Source: Candidatus Chryseopegocella kryptomonas (GTDB lineage Bacteria > Bacteroidota > Ignavibacteria > Kryptoniales > Kryptoniaceae). Taken from it: a DNA stretch of 64,000 nucleotides. Of the stretch, positions 9,346 to 18,411 are shown piece by piece. Positions within the stretch are counted from its first letter, which is position 1; each line of letters starts with the position of its first letter. The stretch is from NCBI RefSeq assembly GCF_001536065.1, contig NZ_CZVW01000001.1, positions 114,088 to 178,087 of the forward strand. Direction: 5' to 3'. The notes under the pieces were generated by a model. That model ran no database searches. It saw only the letters and a list, made by a program, of their open reading frames with translations, and was not told the origin of the DNA. The position numbers and the translations under genes were made by a program.

Positions 9346-10362
9346 ATGCCAACACTTGAAGTTGAATTTTTAGGTTATCGTGTTAAGAGCCCAATTTTTG
9401 TTGCTTCTGGTCCAGCAAGCCATGATGTTAAGCAAATTCCAATTGCGCAGGAGATGGGGGCAGGTGGTGTTGTCTTAAAAACTGTTGTTCCAGATAAATT
9501 TGATTATATGAGATACTGGCCAAGACCACGATATAAGTTGATTGATTGGGATAAGAAGATGAATGGCAAATCACAATATTTCACGCTTTATTCTTATGAG
9601 CAAGCGTATAGTGGTTCGGTTGATGATTACTTCAACTTTGTGAAAATTTCAAAATCAATTTCAGACATAATGATCATCGGTAGTGCGTTTGCAGATGAGC
9701 CTAGTGATTGGATATATCTTGCGAAAGGGATTGAAGAAGCAGGCGCAGATGCTATTGAGCTTGATATATCTTCACCACATAAACCTGGAACCTTGCAATT
9801 TGAAACTCACTTTGTTCAAGCGATAAAGTCCGTAGTTGAAAATGTTAAGATACCTGTTCTTGTTAAATTAGCTCCTGGTCCGGATGTTTTAACCCAGGCA
9901 AAAATATGTTCTGAGCTTGGGGCTGATGCTGTGACATTATGCAATCGTTTGAGAGGTCTTGAAATTGACATTGAAACAGGTAAACCAATACTTCACGGTT
10001 ATTATGCTGGTGTTGGAGGTCCGTGGGCAAAGTATTATGTGTTCAAGCATGTTTCAGAAGTTTATAAAGAAGTTAACATAACCATAAGCGCCACCGGTGG
10101 AGTTTTAAACTGGGTTGACGCATTGAAATACATAATGCTGGGTGCGAAAACCGTTCAAATTCTCTCGGTTATAATCGTAAATGGATGGGGATCAATCAGA
10201 CGAATTAATGAAGGTTTGCTTTCGTTTATGCTTGAAAGACAAATAGAAAATCTTGAAGAAGTGCGGGGCATAGCATCACGCAATCTTATTGAGCCAGATT
10301 TAATTGTAAGATGGACGGGGGAGAAGAAAAGCGGACCGAGAAATACTTTTGAAGAATGGTAA
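9346..10362 (+). CDS. PreA-like dihydropyrimidine/dihydroorotate dehydrogenase-family flavoprotein
   Basis: A 338-residue TIM-barrel flavoprotein of the dihydroorotate dehydrogenase/dihydropyrimidine dehydrogenase PreA family. Recognisable blocks are the N-terminal VKSPIFVASGPASHD, ELDISSPHKPG, VLVKLAPGPDVLTQA, VTLCNRLRGLEIDIETG, GVGGPWAKYYVFKHV and the FMN-phosphate region SATGGVLNWVDALKYIMLGAKTVQI. Typical bacterial PreA is about 410 residues because a 2[4Fe-4S] domain is fused at the C-terminus. Here that domain is the separate next gene. PreT, the NADH-linked partner, is not in the window. Start ATG 9346 abuts the previous stop. The substrate may not be a pyrimidine, since the neighbours are not pyrimidine genes. 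Confidence 0.85.
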   Translation: MPTLEVEFLGYRVKSPIFVASGPASHDVKQIPIAQEMGAGGVVLKTVVPDKFDYMRYWPRPRYKLIDWDKKMNGKSQYFTLYSYEQAYSGSVDDYFNFVKISKSISDIMIIGSAFADEPSDWIYLAKGIEEAGADAIELDISSPHKPGTLQFETHFVQAIKSVVENVKIPVLVKLAPGPDVLTQAKICSELGADAVTLCNRLRGLEIDIETGKPILHGYYAGVGGPWAKYYVFKHVSEVYKEVNITISATGGVLNWVDALKYIMLGAKTVQILSVIIVNGWGSIRRINEGLLSFMLERQIENLEEVRGIASRNLIEPDLIVRWTGEKKSGPRNTFEEW

Positions 10363-10379
10363 GAAAAGAATTTTAAATT

Positions 10380-10679
10380 ATGGGCAAATACATTGGTTTG
10401 AAACCTCTGCCACCTGATTTTTATGATAAATATCCACCCGTTGCTGAGGTAGTTGTTGAAAGGTGCATTGGATGTGAAAGATGTGTTAAGATTTGTTTTT
10501 TTGATTCAATCAAAATGATTGATAAAGTTGCTTTTATAAATAAGGATAATTGCACTGGGTGTGGACTTTGTTTTGAATCTTGCCCTGTTGATGCAATTGT
10601 GTGGGTTAAAGATGAAACTTGGCAAAATGGTCCATATATACAAAGATATGGCGGGGGAAGCGTTGAATTTGGTGATTAA
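10380..10679 (+). CDS. 2[4Fe-4S] ferredoxin, partner of the PreA-like protein
   Basis: A 99-residue protein with two complete cluster motifs: C29-x2-C32-x2-C35-x3-C39 (CIGCERCVKIC) and C58-x2-C61-x2-C64-x3-C68 (CTGCGLCFESCPVDAI). It matches the C-terminal iron-sulfur domain normally fused to PreA, and it lies 17 bp downstream of the PreA-like gene. The simplest reading is a split PreA in which this subunit relays electrons to or from the flavin. The second motif has the usual CP, while the first has CF at that position. It ends the cassette. A 140-bp gap with a promoter follows. Confidence 0.9.
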   Translation: MGKYIGLKPLPPDFYDKYPPVAEVVVERCIGCERCVKICFFDSIKMIDKVAFINKDNCTGCGLCFESCPVDAIVWVKDETWQNGPYIQRYGGGSVEFGD

Positions 10680-10748
10680 CAATTTCTGTGCCGTTTCATA
10701 GGTTTTGTTTTTCATTCGCGAAACGATTTAACATTTGTGAAAAAACTA

Positions 10749-10777
10749 TTGACAAATTCGTTTTCGTGTTTTATTTT
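10749..10777 (+). promoter_or_regulatory. Sigma-70-like promoter, TTGACA-17 bp-TATTTT
   Basis: A perfect TTGACA (10749-10754), a 17-bp spacer and TATTTT (10772-10777) lie about 45 bp before the TonB-receptor start. This gives the receptor/T9SS/PorV-like group its own promoter, separate from the ferredoxin cassette. Confidence 0.5.
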
Positions 10778-10811
10778 TTATGTGAATTCAAGTTTAATTT
10801 ACAAAACACAC

Positions 10812-10817
10812 AGGAGG
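10812..10817 (+). promoter_or_regulatory. AGGAGG ribosome binding site that fixes the TonB-receptor start
   Basis: The open frame extends 45 codons upstream of ATG 10823. AGGAGG at 10812-10817 lies 5 bp before that ATG, and the signal peptide begins there, so the longer frame is not the protein start. Confidence 0.75.
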
Positions 10818-10822
10818 TTGTT

Positions 10823-13786
10823 ATGAGATTAAAATTTTTAATCCCTCTTTTGTTTCTCCTTCCAGCGATGTTAATTTCTCAAACTGGTAAAATATCAGGC
10901 AAAGTTTATAATGAAGCGACAAAAGAGCCAATCCCTGGAGCAAATGTTATCCTTGAAGGCACTCGTTTGGGTTCCGCAGCTGATGTAAATGGGAATTATA
11001 TCATCTTGAACATCCCACCAGGGAAATATGATGTTGTTGTTTCAGCAGTTGGATATGTTAAGACGACGATTAAAAATGTTATCGTAAATGCGGATAAAAC
11101 AACTTTTCTTGATGTTGCTTTGAAGGAAGAAGTTATAGGTTTGCCAGAAGTAGTGGTTCAAGCGGAGCGACCGCTTATTGATATTTCTCAAACAAGTTCA
11201 AGGGCGATGATAACCTCGGATGATATATCTGCGCTTCCTGTTGCAAATTTTCAAGAGGCTTTGAGAATATCACCGAGCAATTATTCTGGATATATCAGAG
11301 GTGGAAGAAGATATGAGACAAAATTTTTAATTGAAGGTGTAGATGTTAGCGATAAGTATTATGAAGCTTTTTCTGCAAATTACGGTGGGAATCTTTACAC
11401 GACTTATCACGGATTAAGTTTGACATTTAGAGAAAATTCAAATGTGGCGGAAGTTGGGGTTGGGGCAATTGAAGAGATAAGTGTTAATTCAGGTGCTTCA
11501 AGTGCCGAGCTTTCACAGGCAACCGGCGGTGTTGTAAATATAACTTTGAAAGAAGGTAGAGGTAGAATTTCAGGCAAAGCATATGTTAGATATGCTTCAA
11601 AACTTCCACACAAAGGTCCTGATCTTTACTTTGGGCTTCTTCCCGATGGCTCAACAGCTGCGGATAAATACTTCGGTGAAAAACGGGCTCTTGAAGCAAA
11701 AGGTGACCCCGCAAGTTTAGCAAAAGCTAGACTTTACACTTGGACACCGGGGAAATACTGGTATGGAAATAAGCCAACGGCGGAATTTGAGGCGTCGCTT
11801 GGTGGGGGTTTGTTTAAAGATATGGGATTTTTCGCCGATGTGAGGTTTTACGAAACTTACGGTAGATTTCCAAATGAGTTTAATCGTCGGCTTGACATCA
11901 CGGGCAAGTTAACTTATAACTTAACACCTTCAATAAAATTGACAGCGATTGGATTGGTAAATGATCAAGGTTTTTATTTTGGATGGAAAAACAGGGTTTT
12001 CAACGAAAATTATAAATTTTTCCTTGAAGGTGTGCCGAAATATACAAAAGGTTCATTTGCTTTAAGTGGTAAGTTGACGCATGCGTTGTCTTCAAGGACA
12101 TTTTATGAATTGCAAGTTTCTTTTTTGACAAGTCCAACGGAGGCAGGTTTTGTTGACAGCAATGGAGATGGAAAAGTTGAAGTCAATGAAGATGACGGCG
12201 ACTTTATAAAATTTGCAACGCCGGAAGAGATAAGAAAATACATAAGCAAAACAGATAAAACTAAATTTTTCACAACAACACCGAGAAATGAATCTGAATC
12301 TGAGGCATCTTTTCCATCATCAGGTCCGTATCCACTTGCAAGACCTGGGGCATATTATGAATACCAGAGATTGAGTCAATTCAATGTCAAGGGTGATATC
12401 AAAAGTCAGGTCACAAACCATCATTTTGTCTCCGCTGGATTTGATTTGAAATTTTACAAGTTCACACATTTGAGAAGATACACCGTTGTTGGAAGGTTTG
12501 ATGTTGAAGATTATATCGTTAAGCCGTATGAGTTAGGTTTTTATTTGCAGGATAAAATTGAGTATTCTGGTATAATCGTAAATGTTGGTTTGAGGGCGGA
12601 TGCTTTCAATGCTGGTGCGAAGGAAATTGACAATTATTTTGCGCCTTATGATGTTAAAACTGAGCAAGTTCAACTTGGCGGGACGAATGAGGTCTTGACA
12701 GTTAATAGATACATACTCCGCAGAAACACAAATGTTAAGACGAAATGGTTAATTGGTCCTCGTTTGGGAATATCGCACCCAATATCAGATAAAGCATCAA
12801 TGTATTATTCATTTTCAAGGTCAATGCAAGTTCCACCATTTGCATCACTTTATGCTGATGCATATTCTGAAATGCACGGTACATTGCCAAATGTTTGGCT
12901 TGTTGATCAAGAGCCGTTAAAATCAACAATTTATGAAATGGGAATACAATATGTGATTTCAAATTATTTTGGTATTGATTTGAGCGCTTATTATAAAACG
13001 ATTGAAAATTATGTTCCGCTTGCTTATGGTGTAACTCCAAGACCAGGCGTTGCCATAACTTACTTTATAAGATTTAACGGCGGATATGCTGATTCAAGAG
13101 GAATTGAGTTAACACTTAACAGTAGAGCTTTGCCTGTTGCTAATCTTTTTAAATTATCTGGTAAATTGACATATGCATACAGCTACATTAAGAATCTTGT
13201 TGTTTCGCCGGATGCGTTGAGAGGTCAAAATGTTACATCGTTTTCAACGCTTGGTGGTGATAGTGCGAAATATGGTGGTAAATTGCCATTTGAAAATGCA
13301 AAGTATTTTGCAGGATATGAGATGAATGTTGTTTCAAATCTTTCCTCAAGTTTTACGGGATATGATAGACCGCATAGAATTTCACTTTCACTTTTCTTTG
13401 ATTTTCCAGCGCCGTTCAAAGGTGTTCCAGTTGATTTTCGTCTGAGCACATTTACAACAGCAGCGAGCGGATTTCTTTATCCACTTATACTTGCTGACCC
13501 AAGATCAAGGAAACTTGGCGAGGGTCCTTGGAATATAAGAACAGATATGAGATTGGAAGCGGGTTATTCGCTCGGGAAAGTAAGAATTGCTCCGTATCTT
13601 GAAATTAAGAATTTATTTGACCGTGAAAATATAATTGGCTATGATAGAACAACGGATGAAGGTCAGCTTTTGTGGGAGCAAAAGAAAATACCAACTGGAC
13701 CGCTTGGGCTTACTGTTTTCAGAGATGGGACAAGCGCATTTGATATCGCAAGAGAAGTTTACTTTGGAATAAGCATAAACTTTTAA
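10823..13786 (+). CDS. TonB-dependent receptor with carboxypeptidase-regulatory-like N-terminal domain
   Basis: A 987-residue outer-membrane receptor. A signal peptide (1-19) ends at ISQ. Residues of about 22-105 form a CarboxypepD_reg-like beta sandwich (GKVYNEATKEPIPGANVILEG then GNYIILNIPPGKYDVVVSAVGY). A plug domain follows at about 125-265 (SALPVANFQEALRISPS, FLIEGVDVSD, VGAIEEISVNSGASSAELSQATGGVVNI), and then the 22-strand barrel, ending in YFGISINF. It should import a ligand using TonB energy. No SusD-like partner follows, unlike classical polysaccharide loci, so it is not a SusC/SusD pair. It leads a three-gene group with good ribosome sites, which suggests strong expression. The substrate may be the glycan or acid handled by the flanking enzymes; this is inferred from position only. 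Confidence 0.93.
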   Translation: MRLKFLIPLLFLLPAMLISQTGKISGKVYNEATKEPIPGANVILEGTRLGSAADVNGNYIILNIPPGKYDVVVSAVGYVKTTIKNVIVNADKTTFLDVALKEEVIGLPEVVVQAERPLIDISQTSSRAMITSDDISALPVANFQEALRISPSNYSGYIRGGRRYETKFLIEGVDVSDKYYEAFSANYGGNLYTTYHGLSLTFRENSNVAEVGVGAIEEISVNSGASSAELSQATGGVVNITLKEGRGRISGKAYVRYASKLPHKGPDLYFGLLPDGSTAADKYFGEKRALEAKGDPASLAKARLYTWTPGKYWYGNKPTAEFEASLGGGLFKDMGFFADVRFYETYGRFPNEFNRRLDITGKLTYNLTPSIKLTAIGLVNDQGFYFGWKNRVFNENYKFFLEGVPKYTKGSFALSGKLTHALSSRTFYELQVSFLTSPTEAGFVDSNGDGKVEVNEDDGDFIKFATPEEIRKYISKTDKTKFFTTTPRNESESEASFPSSGPYPLARPGAYYEYQRLSQFNVKGDIKSQVTNHHFVSAGFDLKFYKFTHLRRYTVVGRFDVEDYIVKPYELGFYLQDKIEYSGIIVNVGLRADAFNAGAKEIDNYFAPYDVKTEQVQLGGTNEVLTVNRYILRRNTNVKTKWLIGPRLGISHPISDKASMYYSFSRSMQVPPFASLYADAYSEMHGTLPNVWLVDQEPLKSTIYEMGIQYVISNYFGIDLSAYYKTIENYVPLAYGVTPRPGVAITYFIRFNGGYADSRGIELTLNSRALPVANLFKLSGKLTYAYSYIKNLVVSPDALRGQNVTSFSTLGGDSAKYGGKLPFENAKYFAGYEMNVVSNLSSSFTGYDRPHRISLSLFFDFPAPFKGVPVDFRLSTFTTAASGFLYPLILADPRSRKLGEGPWNIRTDMRLEAGYSLGKVRIAPYLEIKNLFDRENIIGYDRTTDEGQLLWEQKKIPTGPLGLTVFRDGTSAFDIAREVYFGISINF

Positions 13787-13810
13787 TCAAAAATTAACAG
13801 GAGGTTAAAA

Positions 13811-16279
13811 ATGAAAAAGTTTGCAATTTTAACTCTGATTTTTTTCTCAATTTCACTTTCACAGGTTAAAATTCATGATGCCGAACTTTACAAAGGTATG
13901 TCTCCAGCTGTTCCAAATGATATATTCCCAGGTTCAGCAGTTATGATTGCCGGCGATCTTTGGGATTCGTTCTTGCCAATAGGACAAGGTGTTTATTACA
14001 GTGAAACTGCAAATAACCCTGCGCAACTTTGGGATCTTGTCAGAGTGGGGAACTTTGATCGTCAATGGTCAACTCCAACTGCACAATGGCCTGGGGGTTA
14101 CCCGATAAGTTATTTCTGGGCACAAGATATAATTGCTGTTGAATATAGCCCGAATATCAATCCGCAAAAAATTAGAAGTTCAAGCGAAAATTATGCGTTT
14201 ATGATTTATACCAATAAACTTGATGCTTTGTTCGGGAGAGGACCTTATTTCATAGGACCTGTTTGGCTTAAACCTGATTTCACAGTTGATGCTGATGGAA
14301 GTTATAGATATGCGTTATATTACGAATCTGGTTTCCCAACTAATCTTGGTGTCTGGGTGACGGTTAGAATTTTGCAGTTTACTCAAAATTGGAATAACTT
14401 CAACGATTTTATAATCGTTGGATTAACATTTAAGAATGTGGGAATTCTTGATGTTAATGCCGATGGGACACCTGAAAGAACAAATAATAGGATAAATGCT
14501 CTTGTTGTCGGATGGTTTTCGGAGGTAATGCATAGTGCTGAGGTTGGCGTAACCGGGAGAAGAACCGCAAATAGGTTTGGTTCAGGGAGAAACAGCGGTT
14601 ATATTGCAGATGCTGATGAAACTGGTGCACCGTGGGCTACGCTCGTAAGTTATGCGGGTGTTAATCCAGCAAATTACACTGCTTATCCTGATCCAAACTC
14701 CGTACCGCAGGGCAAAAGAGATATGGGCTTAAATGCATATCCACTTGGTTGGTACACAGATGTCTGGTTTGGTAGAACTGTCCTTGCGGTTAAAAATGAT
14801 TCAGTTGGGCTTCCGGGTGCTCTGGATAAAAAGACAATTTTTGATAGTCATCCTGTTGGAGTTGGTCCTGAAAGAGGATGGTATCTTTCAGCTGGCACAG
14901 GTCGTGGTGGACTTGATAATCGTAATGATGCAAGATTAATTCACACAATTTTGATGGGGACATGGTATAAAGATGGTGGTAAAAGCAATAGCACAACTCT
15001 TCTTGATTTGAATCCAAACCCGAATTATTTCCAATCTGGAACAGTAGGTGATCCACTTTCTTTTGTCCCAAAACCAGCTGGACAAAGAGGCAAACCGGAC
15101 GGAGATAAAAAATCAACAAACGTTTTTGAAAATGTTTGGGAAGATGGATGGACGAAAGGATATTCAGCACAGCATAATTTTGATGGTGATGCTTTCATAG
15201 GTTGTGGTCCATTTTCACTTGAGGTTGGTGAAGCAATTACGGTTGTTTTCGCTGAATATGCAGGATTTAGATTGCCAGGATTGTTAAGATCATTGCAAGC
15301 TGCTCGTTGGGCTTATGAAAATTATTTCCAAGTTCCAGCTGGTCCAGCTTCTCCTGATATAAAAGTTGAGATAACCGATGATAATAAAGTTCTAATCCGA
15401 TGGAAAAAATCATCTGATGAAAATGATCCAAATTTTGGTGGATATAAAATTTATCGTGCAAGCGCATTTCCAAAGTTTAAATCAACTGATGTTGGTTTCA
15501 GAGTTTTGCAAAGATATACAGAGCAGATGGAAGAAGGGGATATAAAGGATACATACAAAGATCCGATAAATCCGAAGTTTGATGCCTTTGGTGCTTTGAA
15601 AGATATGCAAGCAGGTTATTGGGGTCCTTACAAAGTGAGAAAAATAATCCCGAAGAATCAGCTCTCACAATATGCAAATTCATCCGGTGGTTATGATTAT
15701 GCCTTTAAAGATGATGCGCTTGATGTTTTGCTTGGTTTCTCATACTGGTACTATGTTTCAGCATACAAAAATTTACCATCGCCATTGACTATAAATGGAA
15801 GAAGCACAAATGTTCTTGAATCCGGGAGAGTAAATGTCAATGGCGCAAGCGGTCTATGGGAGGGAACTTATCCGTGGGCGACTCAAAATTCGTTTTATCC
15901 AACAAGTGCAGAGGGTCAAAAGAAAATCGGTGCAACTGTCGTTGTTAAGTCAAGGACATCAACGCCAGCTGAACTTTCATCTGGAGTTAAAAAGGTAGGT
16001 GTCAGACCAAATCCGTATAAAAAAGCAGCACTTCACGACATTGGAACGCAGCATAAGCTTTTGTTCTACAATCTTCCTCAAAAATGCACGATAACGATTC
16101 TTGATGTCTCGGGTCAAATAATTGATAAAATTGATTTCACTGCACCAAATCCAAATGATGGGACTTACACCTGGGATATGTTTTCAAAGGATGGAATTGA
16201 AGTTGCAAATGGTTTATACATTTATGTTGTTGAATATGAGGGTGGCAAACAAGTTGGATATTTTGCAATTTTAAGATAA
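13811..16279 (+). CDS. Secreted protein with FnIII-like domain and T9SS C-terminal sorting domain
   Basis: An 822-residue exported protein with a short signal peptide (MKKFAILTLIFFSISLSQ). Most of the sequence is of unknown fold. Residues of about 515-640 resemble a fibronectin type III module (VLIRWKKSSDEN...GYKIYRA). The final 85 residues form a T9SS type A sorting domain: VRPNPY near 738, then ITILDVSGQIIDKID, the WDMFSKDGIEVANGLYIYVVE block and a terminal FAILR. It should therefore cross the outer membrane through T9SS and stay at the surface or be released. AGGAGG (13799-13804) fixes the start. Position between a TonB receptor and a PorV-like protein suggests a surface complex. No catalytic motif is evident. 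Confidence 0.85.
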   Translation: MKKFAILTLIFFSISLSQVKIHDAELYKGMSPAVPNDIFPGSAVMIAGDLWDSFLPIGQGVYYSETANNPAQLWDLVRVGNFDRQWSTPTAQWPGGYPISYFWAQDIIAVEYSPNINPQKIRSSSENYAFMIYTNKLDALFGRGPYFIGPVWLKPDFTVDADGSYRYALYYESGFPTNLGVWVTVRILQFTQNWNNFNDFIIVGLTFKNVGILDVNADGTPERTNNRINALVVGWFSEVMHSAEVGVTGRRTANRFGSGRNSGYIADADETGAPWATLVSYAGVNPANYTAYPDPNSVPQGKRDMGLNAYPLGWYTDVWFGRTVLAVKNDSVGLPGALDKKTIFDSHPVGVGPERGWYLSAGTGRGGLDNRNDARLIHTILMGTWYKDGGKSNSTTLLDLNPNPNYFQSGTVGDPLSFVPKPAGQRGKPDGDKKSTNVFENVWEDGWTKGYSAQHNFDGDAFIGCGPFSLEVGEAITVVFAEYAGFRLPGLLRSLQAARWAYENYFQVPAGPASPDIKVEITDDNKVLIRWKKSSDENDPNFGGYKIYRASAFPKFKSTDVGFRVLQRYTEQMEEGDIKDTYKDPINPKFDAFGALKDMQAGYWGPYKVRKIIPKNQLSQYANSSGGYDYAFKDDALDVLLGFSYWYYVSAYKNLPSPLTINGRSTNVLESGRVNVNGASGLWEGTYPWATQNSFYPTSAEGQKKIGATVVVKSRTSTPAELSSGVKKVGVRPNPYKKAALHDIGTQHKLLFYNLPQKCTITILDVSGQIIDKIDFTAPNPNDGTYTWDMFSKDGIEVANGLYIYVVEYEGGKQVGYFAILR

Positions 16280-16301
16280 AAAACCAAAAAGGAGTTTAAA
16301 A

Positions 16302-17303
16302 ATGAGGAAAACAATTGCGATTTTTTTCAGCTTTTTACTTTTGTTATCAAATTCACATTCACAGGTGAGAAAATCAGGAATCAATTCACTTGCGTTTTTA
16401 AAAGTTGGGGTTGGTGCAAGGCAAGTTGCCATCGGCTCTGCAGCGACTACTTTAAAAGGCGAACCGAATATGATTTTCTGGAATCCCGCTGGAATTGTTT
16501 TATCTGATAAAAAACTCGCAATTGAATTCACTTATAACCGCTGGATTGCCGATATAGCTCAAGTCGCTCTTGGAGCAACATATAACTTTGGAAAAATTGG
16601 AACTGTTGGATTTGGGCTTATAAGTTTTGGTTTGAGTAATATACCTGCTGATAGAGATTTATTACCACCTGATCTTGCATATCTACAAATTGATCAGCAA
16701 ACTTCTTCAACTTATAATTTCCGCGATATAGCAATTATCATTTCTTATGCAAGGAATGTAACCGATGTTTTATCTATCGGCGTTAACTTAAAATATCTTC
16801 GCGAACAAATTGACGATTTAAGTGCCAGCGCTTTTGCTGTTGACCTTGGTGCAAGTTATAAGGTAACAGATTTTTGGGACATTGGAGCACGTCTTTCAAA
16901 CCTTGGTTCGGATATAAGATATTATGACATAGCATCTCCAATTCCGCTTTCGTTCTCAATCGGAACTTCTTTTCATTACACATATCAAGGAAGTTTTACT
17001 GGGAAATTATTTGTTGATTTTGTTCAACCGCAGGATTTACCGCAATTGTTTTTCACAGGTGTTGAGCTTGATGCTTGGAATATGTTTTTTGTTAGAGCGG
17101 GTTATAAGTTCAATTACTCTGGAACAAAAGATAAGGGAACATCTTGGCGTGGTCCTGTTGAAACGACGATTGAAGGATTTTCTGTAGGAGTTGGTGCAAA
17201 ACTTGGCATTAGTGATTATTCTGTCAGTTTTGATTATGCATTTACACAGATGAAACTTCTTGACAATGTTCACAGGATAACGGTTGGATTTGGTTTAAAA
17301 TAG
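16302..17303 (+). CDS. PorV/PorQ-family outer-membrane beta-barrel protein
   Basis: A 333-residue protein with a signal peptide and the family N-terminus SLAFLKVGVGARQVAIGSA...NMIFWNPAGI, followed by about fourteen amphipathic strands typical of the FadL-like PorV/PorQ barrel. PorV relatives shuttle T9SS cargo at the outer membrane. This copy directly follows a T9SS-sorted protein and may be its dedicated partner. A second relative is at 51836. AGGAG at 16290 precedes the ATG. A strong terminator follows the stop. Confidence 0.85.
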   Translation: MRKTIAIFFSFLLLLSNSHSQVRKSGINSLAFLKVGVGARQVAIGSAATTLKGEPNMIFWNPAGIVLSDKKLAIEFTYNRWIADIAQVALGATYNFGKIGTVGFGLISFGLSNIPADRDLLPPDLAYLQIDQQTSSTYNFRDIAIIISYARNVTDVLSIGVNLKYLREQIDDLSASAFAVDLGASYKVTDFWDIGARLSNLGSDIRYYDIASPIPLSFSIGTSFHYTYQGSFTGKLFVDFVQPQDLPQLFFTGVELDAWNMFFVRAGYKFNYSGTKDKGTSWRGPVETTIEGFSVGVGAKLGISDYSVSFDYAFTQMKLLDNVHRITVGFGLK

Positions 17304-17315
17304 TTTAAAACTGCG

Positions 17316-17343
17316 GGGCGGGTTTTAAAGACCCGCCCTTTTA
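17316..17343 (+). terminator. Rho-independent terminator
   Basis: A perfect 8-bp GC-rich stem (GGGCGGGT at 17316-17323 pairs with ACCCGCCC at 17331-17338) with a 7-nt loop is followed by a short T run. It lies 13 bp after the PorV-like stop and separates this transcript from the genes that start at 17377. Confidence 0.9.
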
Positions 17344-17376
17344 TAAAATTTCCAAACCAAAAATAAACTCACCATT

Positions 17377-18393
17377 ATGAATCTTCCAATTTTACCGACC
17401 ACAGTTGTTGGAAGCTATTCGCTCCCCAAATGGCTTGAAATCATAAGAGATTTGCACAAAAATGGGAGCATTACTGATGAAGAACTTGAAGAAGCTCACG
17501 ATAACGCTGTCAAATCATGCATCAAAGATCAGGAACTTGCCGGAGTTGATGTTATAACAGATGGGGAATTAAGACGAGAGACGATGGTTTATTTCTTTAC
17601 AAAGAGAATTTATGGATTTAAAACTGATGGAAAAATGAAACCAATTGGAAATCTTGACCCGTCAATTCAAATGCCAGATCCAATAATTTTTGATAAAGTA
17701 AAAAGAATAGGAAGCATAGGTGTTGCAAGACATTGGCAATTTTTGAAAGAACACACAACGAAAGAAACAAAAGTGACAATCACAGGTCCACAGATGCTTG
17801 CAAAGAGAGCAACGAATGAGTATTATAAAGATGAAAGAGAGCTTATTCAGGATTTGGCTGAAATTTTAAGAGAAGAGATAATTGAAGTTGTCAACGCTGG
17901 TTGTAAACTTGTTCAAATTGATGAGCCAGTGTGGGTTGGGTATCCTGAGGATTTACCGTGGCTTGTTGAAATTTTTAACAAAATGATTGAAGGAATTAAT
18001 GCTAAATTTTGCCTGCATGTTTGTTACGGAAATTATCAATTAAAACGGCTTTTTAAAGGTCAGTATTCGGATCTTTTTCCTGCTTTACTTGATGTAAATG
18101 CTAAGCAGTTAAGTTTAGAATTTGCTGTAAATAACGCTGAACCGCTTGAACTTTTCAAAAAATATGGAACAAGAGATAAAGAAATTGTTGTAGGTGTAAT
18201 TGATGTGAAAGACCCAAATGTTGAAACTCCTGAAATTGTCGCAAATAGAATTAAAAAAGTTTTTGATGTTATTCCACCTGAAAAAGTTTGGCTTTCGCCA
18301 GATTGTGGAATGAAGTTTATGCCAAGAAATAGGGCTTTTGCTAAGTTAAAGGCAATGGTTGAGGGTGCGAAAATTGTTCGTGCTGAACTTTAA
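17377..18393 (+). CDS. MetE C-terminal-domain-like (cobalamin-independent methionine synthase family) protein
   Basis: A 338-residue TIM barrel of the UROD/MetE-like superfamily. It corresponds to the catalytic C-terminal half of MetE and lacks the N-terminal half, so it is less than half the length of a full MetE. Marks are TTVVGSYSLP, GVDVITDGELRRE, VTITGPQ, GCKLVQIDEP, the zinc-type HVC in FCLHVCYGNY and the late Cys in LSPDCGMKF. Such short proteins transfer methyl groups from various donors or have unknown roles; the residues are consistent with zinc and thiol binding. It heads the glycan-enzyme run just after the terminator, 18 bp before the GH38 gene. Its link to glycan metabolism is unclear. 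Confidence 0.85.
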   Translation: MNLPILPTTVVGSYSLPKWLEIIRDLHKNGSITDEELEEAHDNAVKSCIKDQELAGVDVITDGELRRETMVYFFTKRIYGFKTDGKMKPIGNLDPSIQMPDPIIFDKVKRIGSIGVARHWQFLKEHTTKETKVTITGPQMLAKRATNEYYKDERELIQDLAEILREEIIEVVNAGCKLVQIDEPVWVGYPEDLPWLVEIFNKMIEGINAKFCLHVCYGNYQLKRLFKGQYSDLFPALLDVNAKQLSLEFAVNNAEPLELFKKYGTRDKEIVVGVIDVKDPNVETPEIVANRIKKVFDVIPPEKVWLSPDCGMKFMPRNRAFAKLKAMVEGAKIVRAEL

Positions 18394-18411
18394 AATTAAA
18401 ATTTTTGAAAG

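Noticed and set aside
10688..10822. N-terminal 45-codon extension of the TonB receptor
   Set aside because: Covers the promoter and ribosome site; the signal peptide starts at ATG 10823.
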